Source of the DNA: JAPORY01 sp965215385
Lineage (GTDB): Bacteria > Pseudomonadota > Alphaproteobacteria > Rhodobacterales > Rhodobacteraceae
Direction of reading: 5' to 3'
Length of the DNA stretch: 64,000 nucleotides
Assembly: GCA_965215385.1 (NCBI GenBank)
Contig: OZ244059.1
Span: 1,798,001 to 1,862,000, forward strand
This document shows, one piece after another, positions 27,201-35,755 of the stretch (positions are counted from its first letter, which is position 1; every line of letters starts with the position of its first letter). The position numbers and the translations under genes are program-made. The notes below the pieces were generated by a model. That model searched no databases. It saw only the letters and a program-made list of their open reading frames with translations, and was not told the origin of the DNA.

Positions 27201-28820
27201 TTACCGGGTATGAAAGTTACCAGCTTAATCGCCAGACTGCGGCATTCGACCGAAGGTGTATCGCTGATTTCACCGCCGCCGCATCACGATATCTATTCGA
27301 TTGAGGATCTCGCACAGCTGATCTACGATCTGAAGCAGATCAATTCTCGAGCCAAGGTAACGGTAAAACTGGTGGCGGCGTCTGGCGTTGGCACGATTGC
27401 CGCAGGCGTTGCCAAGGCGAAAGCTGACAATATCCTCATATCTGGTCACAATGGTGGCACTGGTGCGTCGCCAGCAACATCAATAAAGTATGCTGGCCTA
27501 CCTTGGGAGATGGGATTGACGGAAGCCCATCAAGTTTTGGCCATGAATAATCTTCGTGATCGTGTCACCCTCAGAACCGACGGTGGGCTGAGAACCGGTC
27601 GCGATATCGTTATGGCAGCGATGATGGGTGCCGAGGAATTTGGCATCGGTACCGCTGCTCTCATCGCAATGGGTTGTATCATGGTCCGACAATGTCAATC
27701 GAATACCTGTCCCGTCGGAATTTGCACACAAGACGAAGCCCTGCGGCAGAAATTTACCGGTAACGCCGACAAGGTCGTTAATCTGATGTCATTCTATGCG
27801 CACGAGGTTCGCGAAATCTTGGCCGCAATTGGTGCCCGCTCGCTGCACGAAGTTATTGGTCGAGCGGATCTACTTACTCAAGTTAGCCGCGGCTCTGCTC
27901 ATCTTGATGACCTTGACCTCAACCCGTTATTGATAACGGTCGATGGCTCTTGGGATATTGATTATGATCGGGATCGAAAAAGAAACAAAGTGTCCCCCTC
28001 ACTTGATGCTGAGATTGTTCGGGACGCCAAACGCTTTCTTGAAGACGGCGAACGAATGCAGTTGTTCTATACGGTGCAGAATACGCACCGCGCCGTAGGG
28101 ACCCGAACGTCAAGCCATATCATCCAGCGCTTCGGTCTTAAGAACGGCTTGCAACCGGATCATTTGACCGTGAAATTACAGGGATCGGCAGGGCAGTCTC
28201 TTGGTGCCTTTGCCGCACGCGGTTTAAAAATTGAGGTCGCCGGTGATGCCAACGACTACGTCGGCAAAGGGCTTTCTGGCGGTACCATCGTGATACGCCC
28301 ACCGATGGAGTCATTGCTGAAGACTGACGACAATGCGATCATCGGCAATACCGTGCTATACGGCGCAACTGATGGGTACTTATTTGCCGCCGGCCGAGCC
28401 GGTGAGCGATTGGCTGTCCGTAATTCTGGAGCGAGAGTTGTCGTCGAGGGTCTGGGATCAAACGGCTGTGAATATATGACCGGTGGTGTTGCGGTAATCT
28501 TGGGAGAAATCGGAGCAAATTTTGGTGCCGGTATGACTGGTGGCATGGCCTATATTTATGATCCAGAGAACGCCGCAGAATCTTTGATTAATCCCGAAAC
28601 CCTCGTGATGTGTCCGGTCACAGTGCCGTTTTGGGAAAGACAATTGAAATCTTTGATCCAAAGACATTTAGAAGAAACGTTGAGCGAGAAGGCTAAGCAT
28701 TTGTTGCAGCATTGGGAGGTGAGTTTGTCAAAATTTATTCAAATTTGCCCGAAGGAAATGCTTGATAAGATTCCTGAGCCCCTTTCCAATGTCGAAGATA
28801 CCGCCGTACCGGCGCAGTAG
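24285..28820 (+). CDS. gltB: Glutamate synthase large (alpha) subunit
   Basis: A 1511-residue enzyme that makes two glutamates from glutamine and 2-oxoglutarate. Cys34 in HAACGVGLVVSL becomes the N-terminal nucleophile of the glutaminase domain after removal of a 33-residue propeptide. Then the central domain, and the FMN-binding synthase domain with SDSGEGGEDPEHF, GAKPGEGGQLPGMKV, ISGHNGGTGASPATSIKYAG and LRTDGGLRTGRDIVMAAMMG. The 3Fe-4S cysteines are in GCIMVRQCQSNTCPVGICTQ. The C-terminal GXGXG beta-helix contains repeats such as GLSGGTIVIRPP, GATDGYLFAAGRAGERLAVR and GSNGCEYMTGGVAVILGEIG. Intact, usual length. Pairs with gltD upstream for ammonium assimilation. Confidence 0.96.
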   Translation: MQKITKNWAKTEAAKRQRCADFGLYRSQDEHAACGVGLVVSLNGKKSRKVVEKGIKALKAVWHRGAVDADGKTGDGAGLHLEMPVGYFRHQIERTGHTPDKERLIAVGQVFLPRTDLGAQETCRAIVESEILRMGYYIYGWRHVPVNVSVLGDKANATRPEIEQILLANSKGTSQETFERELYVTRRRIEKAAVAAGINDFYIASLSCRSIIYKGMMLAEQVAEFYPDLLDPRFKSSFAIYHQRYSTNTFPQWWLAQPFRTLAHNGEINTLKGNINWMRSHEIRMASAAFGEMAEDIKPIVPNGSSDSAALDAVFEVLVRAGRSAPMAKTMLVPETWSKQTIELPQAWKDMYSYCNSVMEPWDGPAALAMTDGRWVCAGLDRNGLRPLRYVVTGEGLLIAGSEIGMVAVDEATVTEKGALGPGQMIAVDTKKGKLYHDADLKDKLAKSQPFGEWVGKINDLSDILNHIAERSIFSGNALRQRQIAAGYTIEEIEHILVPMAEEGKEAVASMGDDTPPAVLSERYRPLSHFFRQNFSQVTNPPIDSLREYRVMSLKTRFGNLKNVLDEDSSQTEIIVLDSPFLGNSQWQCLLESFNTPAVEIDCTFAANDGTLSADLERIRSECEDAVRSGAGHLVLTDTLSNEERIAIPMILATSAVHSHLIRQGLRTFCSLMVRSAECIDPHYFAVLIGCGATVVNPYLAEDSLADRIERGLINGNLTSAIARYREAINQGLLKIMAKMGISVISSYRGGINFEAIGLSRSMCAEYFPGIASRISGIGVIGIQRKAEKIHAQAWKSDAGVLPIGGFYKVRAAGETHAWEATAMHLLQTACREGSFKLWKKYSEKMQSAPPIHLRDLLDIKPVGKAIPLEEVESITTIRQRFVTPGMSLGALSPEAHKTLNVAMNRIGAKSDSGEGGEDPEHFVLAANGDNPSAKIKQVASGRFGVTAEYLNHCEELEIKIAQGAKPGEGGQLPGMKVTSLIARLRHSTEGVSLISPPPHHDIYSIEDLAQLIYDLKQINSRAKVTVKLVAASGVGTIAAGVAKAKADNILISGHNGGTGASPATSIKYAGLPWEMGLTEAHQVLAMNNLRDRVTLRTDGGLRTGRDIVMAAMMGAEEFGIGTAALIAMGCIMVRQCQSNTCPVGICTQDEALRQKFTGNADKVVNLMSFYAHEVREILAAIGARSLHEVIGRADLLTQVSRGSAHLDDLDLNPLLITVDGSWDIDYDRDRKRNKVSPSLDAEIVRDAKRFLEDGERMQLFYTVQNTHRAVGTRTSSHIIQRFGLKNGLQPDHLTVKLQGSAGQSLGAFAARGLKIEVAGDANDYVGKGLSGGTIVIRPPMESLLKTDDNAIIGNTVLYGATDGYLFAAGRAGERLAVRNSGARVVVEGLGSNGCEYMTGGVAVILGEIGANFGAGMTGGMAYIYDPENAAESLINPETLVMCPVTVPFWERQLKSLIQRHLEETLSEKAKHLLQHWEVSLSKFIQICPKEMLDKIPEPLSNVEDTAVPAQ

Positions 28821-28977
28821 GAGGACGCCTCAACAAACCGTTGGGTCGAACGAATTTTTGCTCATGAATACGAGTGCTTGGATCTCGGTCGGTGCCGCAG
28901 AAACTCTTCCTAAGCGGTCGACTTGCAAGCACTCACGGGACTGATTAGTTCAGTTTCGGGACCTTGGTAGAATATGG

Positions 28978-29736
28978 ATGAAAGTCGGGAAAAGCCGAGC
29001 ATCAACTCAGGCCAAAAGAAGACAACGGAAGCCGTCATCAAAAAGTTCGTCATCGCCGCGCCGAAAATCCCTTGTTCAAATTAGAAAGGGAATCGTGCTA
29101 AGCGTTGTCGGATTGACCGTGTTGGTGCTGGTTTTGATTCTGTCGCTACGCATACTGAACCCGCCGAAGTGGTATTATATCTGGTCCGAGGAACGCCGTC
29201 TCGGCACCGTTGCGCATACTTGGGTGGCTCTTGAAGATGTCAGCGGGGTGGCTGTTCGTGCGGTTGTGGCTGCCGAAGACGCCAACTTTTGTACACACTG
29301 GGGCATTGATGCGACGGCAGTCCGGCAAGCAATCGCAGCGGGTGGTGAGAGAGGCGCGTCGACTATTTCACAACAAATGGTCAAGAATGTTTTTTTGTGG
29401 CCTGATCGGTCATGGTTTCGCAAGGCTCTTGAGGCGGTTCTTACTTTGGTGGTCGAAGCAGCCTGGCCTAAGCGCCGTATCCTAGAGGTTTACATGAATG
29501 TTGCCGAGTTTGATGAGGGCGTATTCGGAATTGAAGCGGCGGCGTGGCATCATTTCGGCGTCGCCGCCAAGCAGTTGACACCCGCGCAAGCCGGTCGCCT
29601 TGCCGTCGTGCTACCGGCACCCAAGTCTCGATCAGCCATTTCACCGTCTCCCCGCTTGCAAAGGCTTGCGGTGTCAATATTAGACGGTGCCGCCACGATT
29701 CTTGCTGACGGTCGTGCGGCCTGTTTTGAACCGTAA
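28978..29736 (+). CDS. mtgA: Monofunctional biosynthetic peptidoglycan transglycosylase
   Basis: A 252-residue membrane-anchored glycosyltransferase (GT51) that polymerises lipid II. A basic N-terminus (many Lys/Arg/Ser up to residue ~35) is followed by one span, VVGLTVLVLVLILSLRIL. Catalytic motifs: VVAAEDANFCTHWGIDATAV (EDxxFxxHxGxD with the general base Glu), then RGASTISQQMVKNVFLWPDR and KALEAVLTLVVEAAWPKRRI, LEVYMNVAEFDEGVFGIEAA. Lacks the transpeptidase domain found in class A PBPs. Downstream gst overlaps the end region only in an alternative start. Confidence 0.93.
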   Translation: MKVGKSRASTQAKRRQRKPSSKSSSSPRRKSLVQIRKGIVLSVVGLTVLVLVLILSLRILNPPKWYYIWSEERRLGTVAHTWVALEDVSGVAVRAVVAAEDANFCTHWGIDATAVRQAIAAGGERGASTISQQMVKNVFLWPDRSWFRKALEAVLTLVVEAAWPKRRILEVYMNVAEFDEGVFGIEAAAWHHFGVAAKQLTPAQAGRLAVVLPAPKSRSAISPSPRLQRLAVSILDGAATILADGRAACFEP

Positions 29737-29791
29737 ATGCTGTCGCTATGGCAACCAATTTGAAGACATCAACGAAAGGAAACTAACCTTT

Positions 29792-30457
29792 ATGGCTCGA
29801 CTATATCATGCTCCGCTCTCACCGTTCTGCCGCAAGGTGCGCTTGAGTCTAGCTGAGAAAAAAATTGACGTGGAACTTGTTGAGGAACGATACTGGGAGA
29901 AAAATTCGGAATTCTTGCGGCGCAATCCGGCGGGCAAAGTTCCAGTCATTCGATTAGATGATCGGATGCTATCGGAAAGCATGGCCATTTGTGAATATAT
30001 AGAGGAAACGCGTCCCGACCCGCCGCTAATGCCCAAGACACCAGAGGCGCGGGTGGAGGTTCGTCGCCTTGTCGCCTGGTTTGACGACAAATTTCACAAC
30101 GAGGTGACCTCGAAACTGCTTTATGAACGGGTCAATAAGAAGGTTTCCAAGCAAGGATATCCCGATAGTTCTAACGTCAAGTCTGGGTTGCGAGCGATTA
30201 AGGCTCACCTCGACTACATGTCGAACCTATTGGATCATCGACGGTGGATTGCTGGCGAAGTCATGACGCTCGCCGACTTCGCGGCCGCATCGCATCTCTC
30301 GTCCCTTGATTACATCCGTGATGTGGATTGGGAACGGTCACCCTCGGTCAGGCAATGGTATGCCACGATTAAATCTCGGCCAGCATTTCGATCAATTTTG
30401 GCGGACTTGGTCTCGGGATTTTCGCCACCAGAACACTACTCAGACTTGGACTTCTAA
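29792..30457 (+). CDS. Glutathione S-transferase family protein
   Basis: A 221-residue GST. N-terminal thioredoxin-like domain MARLYHAPLSPFCRKVRLSL has the SPFCRKVR site with Ser/Cys that contacts glutathione, and GKVPVIRLDDRMLSESMAIC carries the cis-Pro and the ES motif. The C-terminal helical domain includes WIAGEVMTLADFAAASHLSS (N-capping box of alpha6). I used ATG 29792, since the frame before it is unrelated and overlaps mtgA. In alphaproteobacteria this GST often precedes queG; here they are separated by 1.4 kb containing a dead methylase. Confidence 0.85.
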   Translation: MARLYHAPLSPFCRKVRLSLAEKKIDVELVEERYWEKNSEFLRRNPAGKVPVIRLDDRMLSESMAICEYIEETRPDPPLMPKTPEARVEVRRLVAWFDDKFHNEVTSKLLYERVNKKVSKQGYPDSSNVKSGLRAIKAHLDYMSNLLDHRRWIAGEVMTLADFAAASHLSSLDYIRDVDWERSPSVRQWYATIKSRPAFRSILADLVSGFSPPEHYSDLDF

Positions 30458-31374
30458 CCGAGGAAATCTCACTTGGCTTACCGCCGATGAGCAGGTCATC
30501 GCCTATGTTGATCATACATCGGAGCTAATGACAGTTGTCGAGAGCGGCCGGATCGGACTCGAACCAGCCAATTAACGGGTGCCAACCCCAAATTGATGGC
30601 GTTAACTTCGTGTGTTCCTGCCAACTAGATTTTGTGAGCAACCTCGTTGCGGTAGCGATTTTTCACCGCGACGCTGCAAAATCGCAGAAGCTCGAATTTG
30701 TTTCTAAAGATGGGGTTAGAAGCTGATACGTTGGGTGGTGATGGGCTGTTAATGCTGGTGCTGGTGCTGGCATCGGCGGCAGTCACGACTTTAGATTCTC
30801 GCGAAGGTGAATCTTTGCTGGGAGAGTTGTTTCGGACTGCGAAGTAGAGAAGATCGCGCATAGCACCGCTGAGCGGATCAAGCGGGTGGTCACCGTTAAC
30901 GCGGTAATTGCTTGGCGGCTATCCATCCTCACCCCGTTGGAGCGTGTGGCCCCGGAAGTCCAAGGCCTTACAAATGTTTAAGGCTTTAGAGATCGTGGTT
31001 TTGCCGAATGACGCGGTTGTTATGAAGTCCCAAGTGCTATGTCCGACCGCTCCCAACTATCCCTTAGAATGGGACCAAGTCTCCCTGGTGAAGCGGTCAA
31101 GTTAATTGCGCATCTCGGCGGGTATCTTAATTGCAAGAATGAAGCCCGCCGGGCCGTCAAATAATTTGCAATGGGTATTTTCAGCTGGCTGTTGGCACCA
31201 AAACCGTGGCACGGTCAGTCCAGCAGGCAATGGCATTAACTTAAGCCATTGCTTAACGAAGCTAACACGACCAGAGTCAATATAGTATATGTATTATATC
31301 TAATGGATACAAAATACATGTCTTTGATTTGAAGAATGACAGTTCGAGTGTGATTAATCTTCTTAAGTTAATGC
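30458..31374. other. Long non-coding stretch with decayed sequence
   Basis: 917 bases without a gene I can support. Short frames of 60-90 codons show no motif. At 30545-30575 the minus strand resembles the 3' half of a tRNA (GGTTCGAGTCC preceded by GTTAAT), but the stems do not pair. Direct AT repeats lie near 31280-31330. Together with the following methylase remnant this looks like an eroded insertion between gst and queG. Confidence 0.4.
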
Positions 31375-31685
31375 CATTGGTCCAGCAATGCGACCTGAAT
31401 GGGCAAGACTTCTTGTGCTGCGGGAAAATGGCCTATGGGCTGCCGTCACCGATATCGTCCATCAGTCGGGTAACTGCGCGTCATCAAGCACCAACAGATA
31501 TCCCGAAATCACGCCTGAACACGGCAGCGTCTTCAACTGCGCCAGTAACGCGATAGTGCTACATCATCAAAGTCATAGCGGTAGCGGCGAGGCCCCCGCC
31601 GTGTCGGCTTGTACACATAGGGTGGCTCACAATAAACAAGTTCCCGCCCTTGAAAGGGAAACGCCGCACGAATTATGAAGGTTTA
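31375..31685 (-). pseudogene. Remnant of a D12-class DNA adenine methylase
   Basis: On the minus strand, starting near 31680, one reads FIIRAAFPFQGRELVYCEPP then YVYKPTRRGPRRYRYDFDD, matching the motif IV region (DPPY, here EPPY) and the following YxxxF of Dam/D12 methylases. Shifting one frame after DFDD gives LAQLKTLPCSGVISGYLLVL, equivalent to the LKxxxxxVxxSGYxxxxY segment of the family, and then a TGA. The N-terminal half with the AdoMet-binding FxGxG motif was not found. The DPPY Asp has also changed to Glu. Clearly inactive. Confidence 0.55.
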
Positions 31686-31874
31686 GGCTGATCCGATAGC
31701 CAGTCGGAACATAGATCGAATGACAAAGCTAGAGCAGTGCTGCTCTCACAAAAATGGCAAGCCCAATTTGAGAGAATTCTTCGTAGGCCTTAGTACTATA
31801 TCGCGATCGCGGCCAATACTTCAGCTCACACCGGAAAACTGGCATGCATAGGAATCTGCAACTCGGCTTTAGCA

Positions 31875-32915
31875 ATGGGTAATTTCAAACAGCGTTTAAT
31901 TTCCCGTGCCGTTGATGAAGGATTTGTAATGGCGAAAGTCTGTCGTCCTGATTCGGTGCCGGAGTTTTCTGAACGGCTGCATGCTTTCATTGCGGCGGGA
32001 TTTCATGGCGAGATGCAATGGCTCGAACGCCGCTTGGAATGGCGATCTAACCCGCAGAAGTTATGGACAAGTGCTCGTTCAGTCATCATGCTCGCCGAGA
32101 GCTATACGCCTGATTTTGATCCTTTAATCCGAGTGCCATGGCGAGAAACCGGTGTCATTTCAGTTTATGCCCAGAACAGCGATTATCATGTTGTTGTTAA
32201 GAAACGTCTAAAGCGACTAGCGAGTTGGATTATTACCAAGGCAGGCGGGGAGGTGAAGATTTTTGTCGATACCGCTCCCGTTCCCGAAAAGGCTCTCGCG
32301 CAGGCGGCAGGGATCGGCTGGCAAGGAAAACATACGAACCTCGTTAGCCGCACACTCGGAAATTGGATTTTTCTAGGATGTATTTTTTCAACATTGCCAC
32401 TAGATCCCGATCAGAGCGAAGTCGACCATTGTGGTTCTTGTCGCGCTTGCCTTGATATTTGCCCAACCAACGCCTTTCCCAATCCCTATCAAATTGATGC
32501 TCGAAAATGCATCTCCTATCTGACCATTGAGCATCACGGCGCAATCGATCCGGAACTCCGCCCGCTCATTGGCAATCGCATTTATGGCTGCGATGACTGT
32601 TTAGCGGTATGCCCGTGGAACAAGTTTGCGATACAAGCGAGGGATCTGAAGTACCACCCAAGAGATGACCTTCGTGCCCCTTGTTTGGCCGAACTCGCGC
32701 AGCTCAACGACGCTGAATTTCGTCAAAAATTTTCTGGTTCGCCGATCAAACGGATTGGGCGCAATCGCTTTGTACGAAATGTTTTGTATGCGATTGGCAA
32801 CTCCGGCCAATCTAGATTAGCGGTAACTGCCCAACGGCTGTGCGAAGATGAAGATAGTGTCGTCGCTGACGCAGCGCGGTGGGCGGTTGCACGGTTGCGA
32901 ACAAAAACCGCCTGA
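31875..32915 (+). CDS. queG: Epoxyqueuosine reductase
   Basis: A 346-residue cobalamin- and Fe-S-dependent enzyme performing the last step of queuosine synthesis in tRNA (position 34). The N-terminal cobalamin-binding domain contains FVDTAPVPEKALAQAAGIGW (DxxPxxEK...AGxGWxGKH) and GKHTNLVSRTLGNWIFLGCI. Two 4Fe-4S motifs: CGSCRACLDICPTNAF and CDDCLAVCPWN. The C-terminal HEAT-like part ends with RNVLYAIGNSG and VADAARWAVARL. Full length, intact. Confidence 0.95.
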   Translation: MGNFKQRLISRAVDEGFVMAKVCRPDSVPEFSERLHAFIAAGFHGEMQWLERRLEWRSNPQKLWTSARSVIMLAESYTPDFDPLIRVPWRETGVISVYAQNSDYHVVVKKRLKRLASWIITKAGGEVKIFVDTAPVPEKALAQAAGIGWQGKHTNLVSRTLGNWIFLGCIFSTLPLDPDQSEVDHCGSCRACLDICPTNAFPNPYQIDARKCISYLTIEHHGAIDPELRPLIGNRIYGCDDCLAVCPWNKFAIQARDLKYHPRDDLRAPCLAELAQLNDAEFRQKFSGSPIKRIGRNRFVRNVLYAIGNSGQSRLAVTAQRLCEDEDSVVADAARWAVARLRTKTA

Positions 32916-32955
32916 CCTGCAATCACTTACGGGCTCCGCTTGACAAGATCGTTTG

Positions 32956-33465
32956 TTATTCTGCCGCTTCTTGCGGCGGCAAGACCCACGACGGCCTCTC
33001 CCAGTGGCAAGTGTAGCCGTTTGGGATACGCTGTAAGTAATTTTGATGTTCGGGTTCCGCTTGCCAAAACTCCCCGACAGGTGCAACCTCGGTTACGACC
33101 GTGGCCGGCCATTGTCCCGAAGAGTTCACATCATTGATCGTCTGCTCGGCGATTTTACGCTGCTCTTCGTCGATGAAATAAATCGCCGACCGATAGCTTA
33201 AACCAATGTCATTTCCTTGACGGTTGCGGGTTGTTGGATCGTGGATTTGAAAGAAATACTCTAACAGACTGCGATAACTGATCCGTGTTGGTTCAAACCA
33301 TACCTCAATGGCTTCGGCATGGGTTCCATGATTACGATAGGTTGCGTTTTTGACGTCACCGCCAGTATAACCAACCCGTGTTTTGGCTACCCCTGGCAAT
33401 TTTCGTATCAATTCCTCTAACCCCCAAAAACACCCACCGGCCAATACTGCGCGTTCTGTGTTCAT
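32956..33465 (-). CDS. msrA: Peptide methionine-S-sulfoxide reductase A
   Basis: A 169-residue repair enzyme that reduces the S form of methionine sulfoxide with thioredoxin. The catalytic motif GGCFWGLEE is at residues ~10-18, followed by LPGVAKTRVGYTGG, YRNHGTHAEAIEVWFEP and FFQIHDPTTRNRQGNDIGLS. The resolving Cys is in the tail (YTCHWERPSW is nearby). Starts inside the last four bases of msrB, so the pair is translationally coupled. Confidence 0.93.
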   Translation of the reverse strand: MNTERAVLAGGCFWGLEELIRKLPGVAKTRVGYTGGDVKNATYRNHGTHAEAIEVWFEPTRISYRSLLEYFFQIHDPTTRNRQGNDIGLSYRSAIYFIDEEQRKIAEQTINDVNSSGQWPATVVTEVAPVGEFWQAEPEHQNYLQRIPNGYTCHWERPSWVLPPQEAAE

Positions 33466-33911
33466 GACGAATCCTCCAGTGTATGTAAGTATTCGCCGTA
33501 ACCTTCTGCTGCCATATCGTCACGCCGAATAAATCTTAAACTCGCTGAATTTATACAATATCGCAAACCGCCAAGGTCTGATGGACCATCGTTGAACACA
33601 TGACCTAAATGACTGTCGCCGTGCTTTGATCGAACTTCGGTCCGAACCATTCCAAACGAGACGTCTCGATGCTCAGTTACGTATTTTTCCTCGACCGGTT
33701 TAGAAAAGCTGGGCCATCCACAACCTGAATCGAACTTATCTGAAGACGTAAATAGCGGTTCCCCAGAGACAATATCTACATAAATTCCCGATTCCTTATT
33801 ATGTAGATACTTTCCCGTGCCGGGTCGTTCGGTGCCGTTTTCTTGGGTAACCCGATACGCTTCCCGGCTGAGGGCTGCAATGGCCTCAGTTGATTTAGAA
33901 TATTGTCGCAT
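33462..33911 (-). CDS. msrB: Peptide methionine-R-sulfoxide reductase B
   Basis: A 149-residue enzyme that reduces the R form of methionine sulfoxide. Core: LFTSSDKFDSGCGWPSFSKP, VRSKHGDSHLGHVFNDGP, and GLRYCINSASLRFI with the catalytic Cys. The two CxxC pairs that bind zinc in many MsrB proteins are absent (GIYVDIVSGEPLF in place of YxCxxCxxxLF), so this is the zinc-free subgroup, which usually uses a Cys within the GCGWPSF region or thioredoxin directly. First gene of an msrB-msrA operon with a four-base overlap. Confidence 0.93.
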   Translation of the reverse strand: MRQYSKSTEAIAALSREAYRVTQENGTERPGTGKYLHNKESGIYVDIVSGEPLFTSSDKFDSGCGWPSFSKPVEEKYVTEHRDVSFGMVRTEVRSKHGDSHLGHVFNDGPSDLGGLRYCINSASLRFIRRDDMAAEGYGEYLHTLEDSS

Positions 33912-34426
33912 CGCTAGTCCCGCCCTTTACTGGCTGCATAACTCCGTTTCACCTCGGTGGCAATCCGTTTGTCGGTTTGGCGTGGATCGTTATCATTAGA
34001 TCTCGGTTAGGGGTGCTTGGGCTTTATGCCAACAGAGATCAATCGGCTGTGGCAACCGAATACCGATAGCATCAACCAGTCGACTTGATGTACGAGTGTA
34101 CCCTAAGTTGACCCCGTCCCAGCATATCATACCAAATCAAGCACCCATCTCTGGCAGTCCACAATAAGGCATTGAATTCCAATCTTGTCGACTTTCTTCA
34201 CTCTCAAATAATTCAGGGAGACGGAAGCTGACGTCTACTCCCGAATGTAGTGCCGTTGGCTATTCATTACTCATTTCAGACTTTGCAATCGTCCCTTAGA
34301 AAGATAACCGCGAAGGGCAATTATTGAACCCGCATCATCAAACTCAATTTGAAGAGGGTGCCTGTCGCTTCAAATTGACCCTACGAATTTAATCAAGTCA
34401 GCGAACTGAGAACGGTTCCCCGATCT
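33912..34426. other. Intergenic region, nothing assigned
   Basis: 515 bases between the msrBA promoter side and the end of the BMP gene. I see no coding frame with family likeness, RNA gene or clear terminator. Confidence 0.4.
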
Positions 34427-35422
34427 TCAAAATTTTAAAACTGGGCAACTATCAGCATCATAGTATGAAACGACTTCAATTTCGCCCTTGATGATTTGTT
34501 CGCGAGCGGTATCAACTGCTTGTTTCATCTCGTCCGAAATTAAAGCAGCGTTGTGTTCATCTAAAGCATAGCCAACGCCGTCCTCGGATAAGCCAAACAT
34601 AAAGACCCCGGTTTCAATGTCATCGCCCGCCTTCAACGCATCATATACCGCGATATCAACACGTTTAAGCATTGATGTTAGAACCGAACCGGGATGAACA
34701 TAATTTTGATTTGAGTCCACCCCAATCGATAGAATACCTTCGTCCGAGGCGGTTTGTAATACCCCGACCCCCGTGCCACCTGCTGCCGCATAAACAACAT
34801 CGACGCCTTGGCTAATTTGCGATTTTGTCAGTTCTGACCCTTTCACAGGGTCATTCCAGGCAGCGGCTGTGGTGCCCGTCATGTTGGCGATGACAGTTGC
34901 TTCGGGATTAACAGCCTTTACACCCTGAGCATAACCGCAGGCAAAATGCCGAATCAACGGCACATCCATGCCGCCAACAAATCCGACGGTCCCGCTTGCT
35001 GAAGCCATCGCTGCGAGAACACCAACAAGATAAGAACCCTCATGCTCGGCAAAGCCAATCTGCCGAATATTCGGAGCCTCAAGCCAAGTTACATCAATGG
35101 CGACGAAGGTCGTATCAGGGTAATCTTCTACAACCGCCGATAGCGGATTGGCCATGGCGAATCCCATCGTGATAATCGGATTACTTCCGGCCTCGGCAAA
35201 TCGCCGCAGAGCTTGTTCACGCTGCGCTTCTGACTGCAATTCAATCTCTCGATAGGTCTTACCAGTTTCTTGCGCCCAGCGCTGAGCACCGTTGTGCGCG
35301 GCTTCATTGAATGATTTATCGAATTTGCCGCCGAGATCGTATATTATTGCGGGTTCCGCAAAGGCGGAACTGACGCCTACCGTTAGCCCCAAAAAGGCGG
35401 CCGCGAATGTCCTTCTGATCAC
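34427..35422 (-). CDS. BMP-family periplasmic binding protein of an ABC transporter
   Basis: A 331-residue exported protein. BMP/PnrA-type lipoproteins and binding proteins bind nucleosides or related small molecules for ABC import. Start GTG 35422 has GGAG eight bases upstream and opens with a clean signal peptide (VIRRTFAAAFLGLTVGVSSA, then FAEP; cleavage after AFA). Mature part: IYDLGGKFDKSFNEAAHNGA (the family D.GG.FDKSFNE motif), SNPIITMGFAM, FVAIDVTW, GSYLVGVLAAMASASGTVGF VGG split here by a space, and VDVVYAAAGGTGVGVLQTAS. No lipobox Cys, so soluble periplasmic. No permease or ATPase genes adjoin it. A decayed copy lies directly upstream. Confidence 0.9.
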   Translation of the reverse strand: MIRRTFAAAFLGLTVGVSSAFAEPAIIYDLGGKFDKSFNEAAHNGAQRWAQETGKTYREIELQSEAQREQALRRFAEAGSNPIITMGFAMANPLSAVVEDYPDTTFVAIDVTWLEAPNIRQIGFAEHEGSYLVGVLAAMASASGTVGFVGGMDVPLIRHFACGYAQGVKAVNPEATVIANMTGTTAAAWNDPVKGSELTKSQISQGVDVVYAAAGGTGVGVLQTASDEGILSIGVDSNQNYVHPGSVLTSMLKRVDIAVYDALKAGDDIETGVFMFGLSEDGVGYALDEHNAALISDEMKQAVDTAREQIIKGEIEVVSYYDADSCPVLKF

Positions 35423-35755
35423 TTTAAAGTCTCCAATCTGAACTGAGAGATTCCCCACGCACTCTGTGCGTCGAGCAACCGCCACCTGACCCTACCCATC
35501 AATTTTCAATGGGGTTGCGAAAAGGAGGATTTCCTGAAGTTAATTTTGCGATTCTTGCCAGCAACCCTCTCGCAAACGAGTAGATATCAACGCTGTGGTT
35601 TGTCAAGAGTTAAACTAGAATTATGGCCGTACGACCAAGGAGCTTATACCACCATTTGCTGCCAATCCCAAAACACTTGTCTCGGTTCTAACCTCGCAAG
35701 CGGCACATTGATTCGATCAACTGGTCGTCATTACCCGCCCGACCGTAATGTTGCA
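35423..35755. other. Spacer between the two BMP copies
   Basis: 333 bases with the ribosome site of the intact BMP gene at the left and no gene. The promoter of the intact copy should lie here, but I cannot identify its hexamers with confidence. Confidence 0.4.

Noticed and set aside
30540..30600. tRNA gene on the minus strand (GGTTCGAGTCC with GTTAAT upstream)
   Set aside because: The T stem pairs only over two bases, the acceptor ends do not pair, and the spacing between anticodon and T arm is too short.
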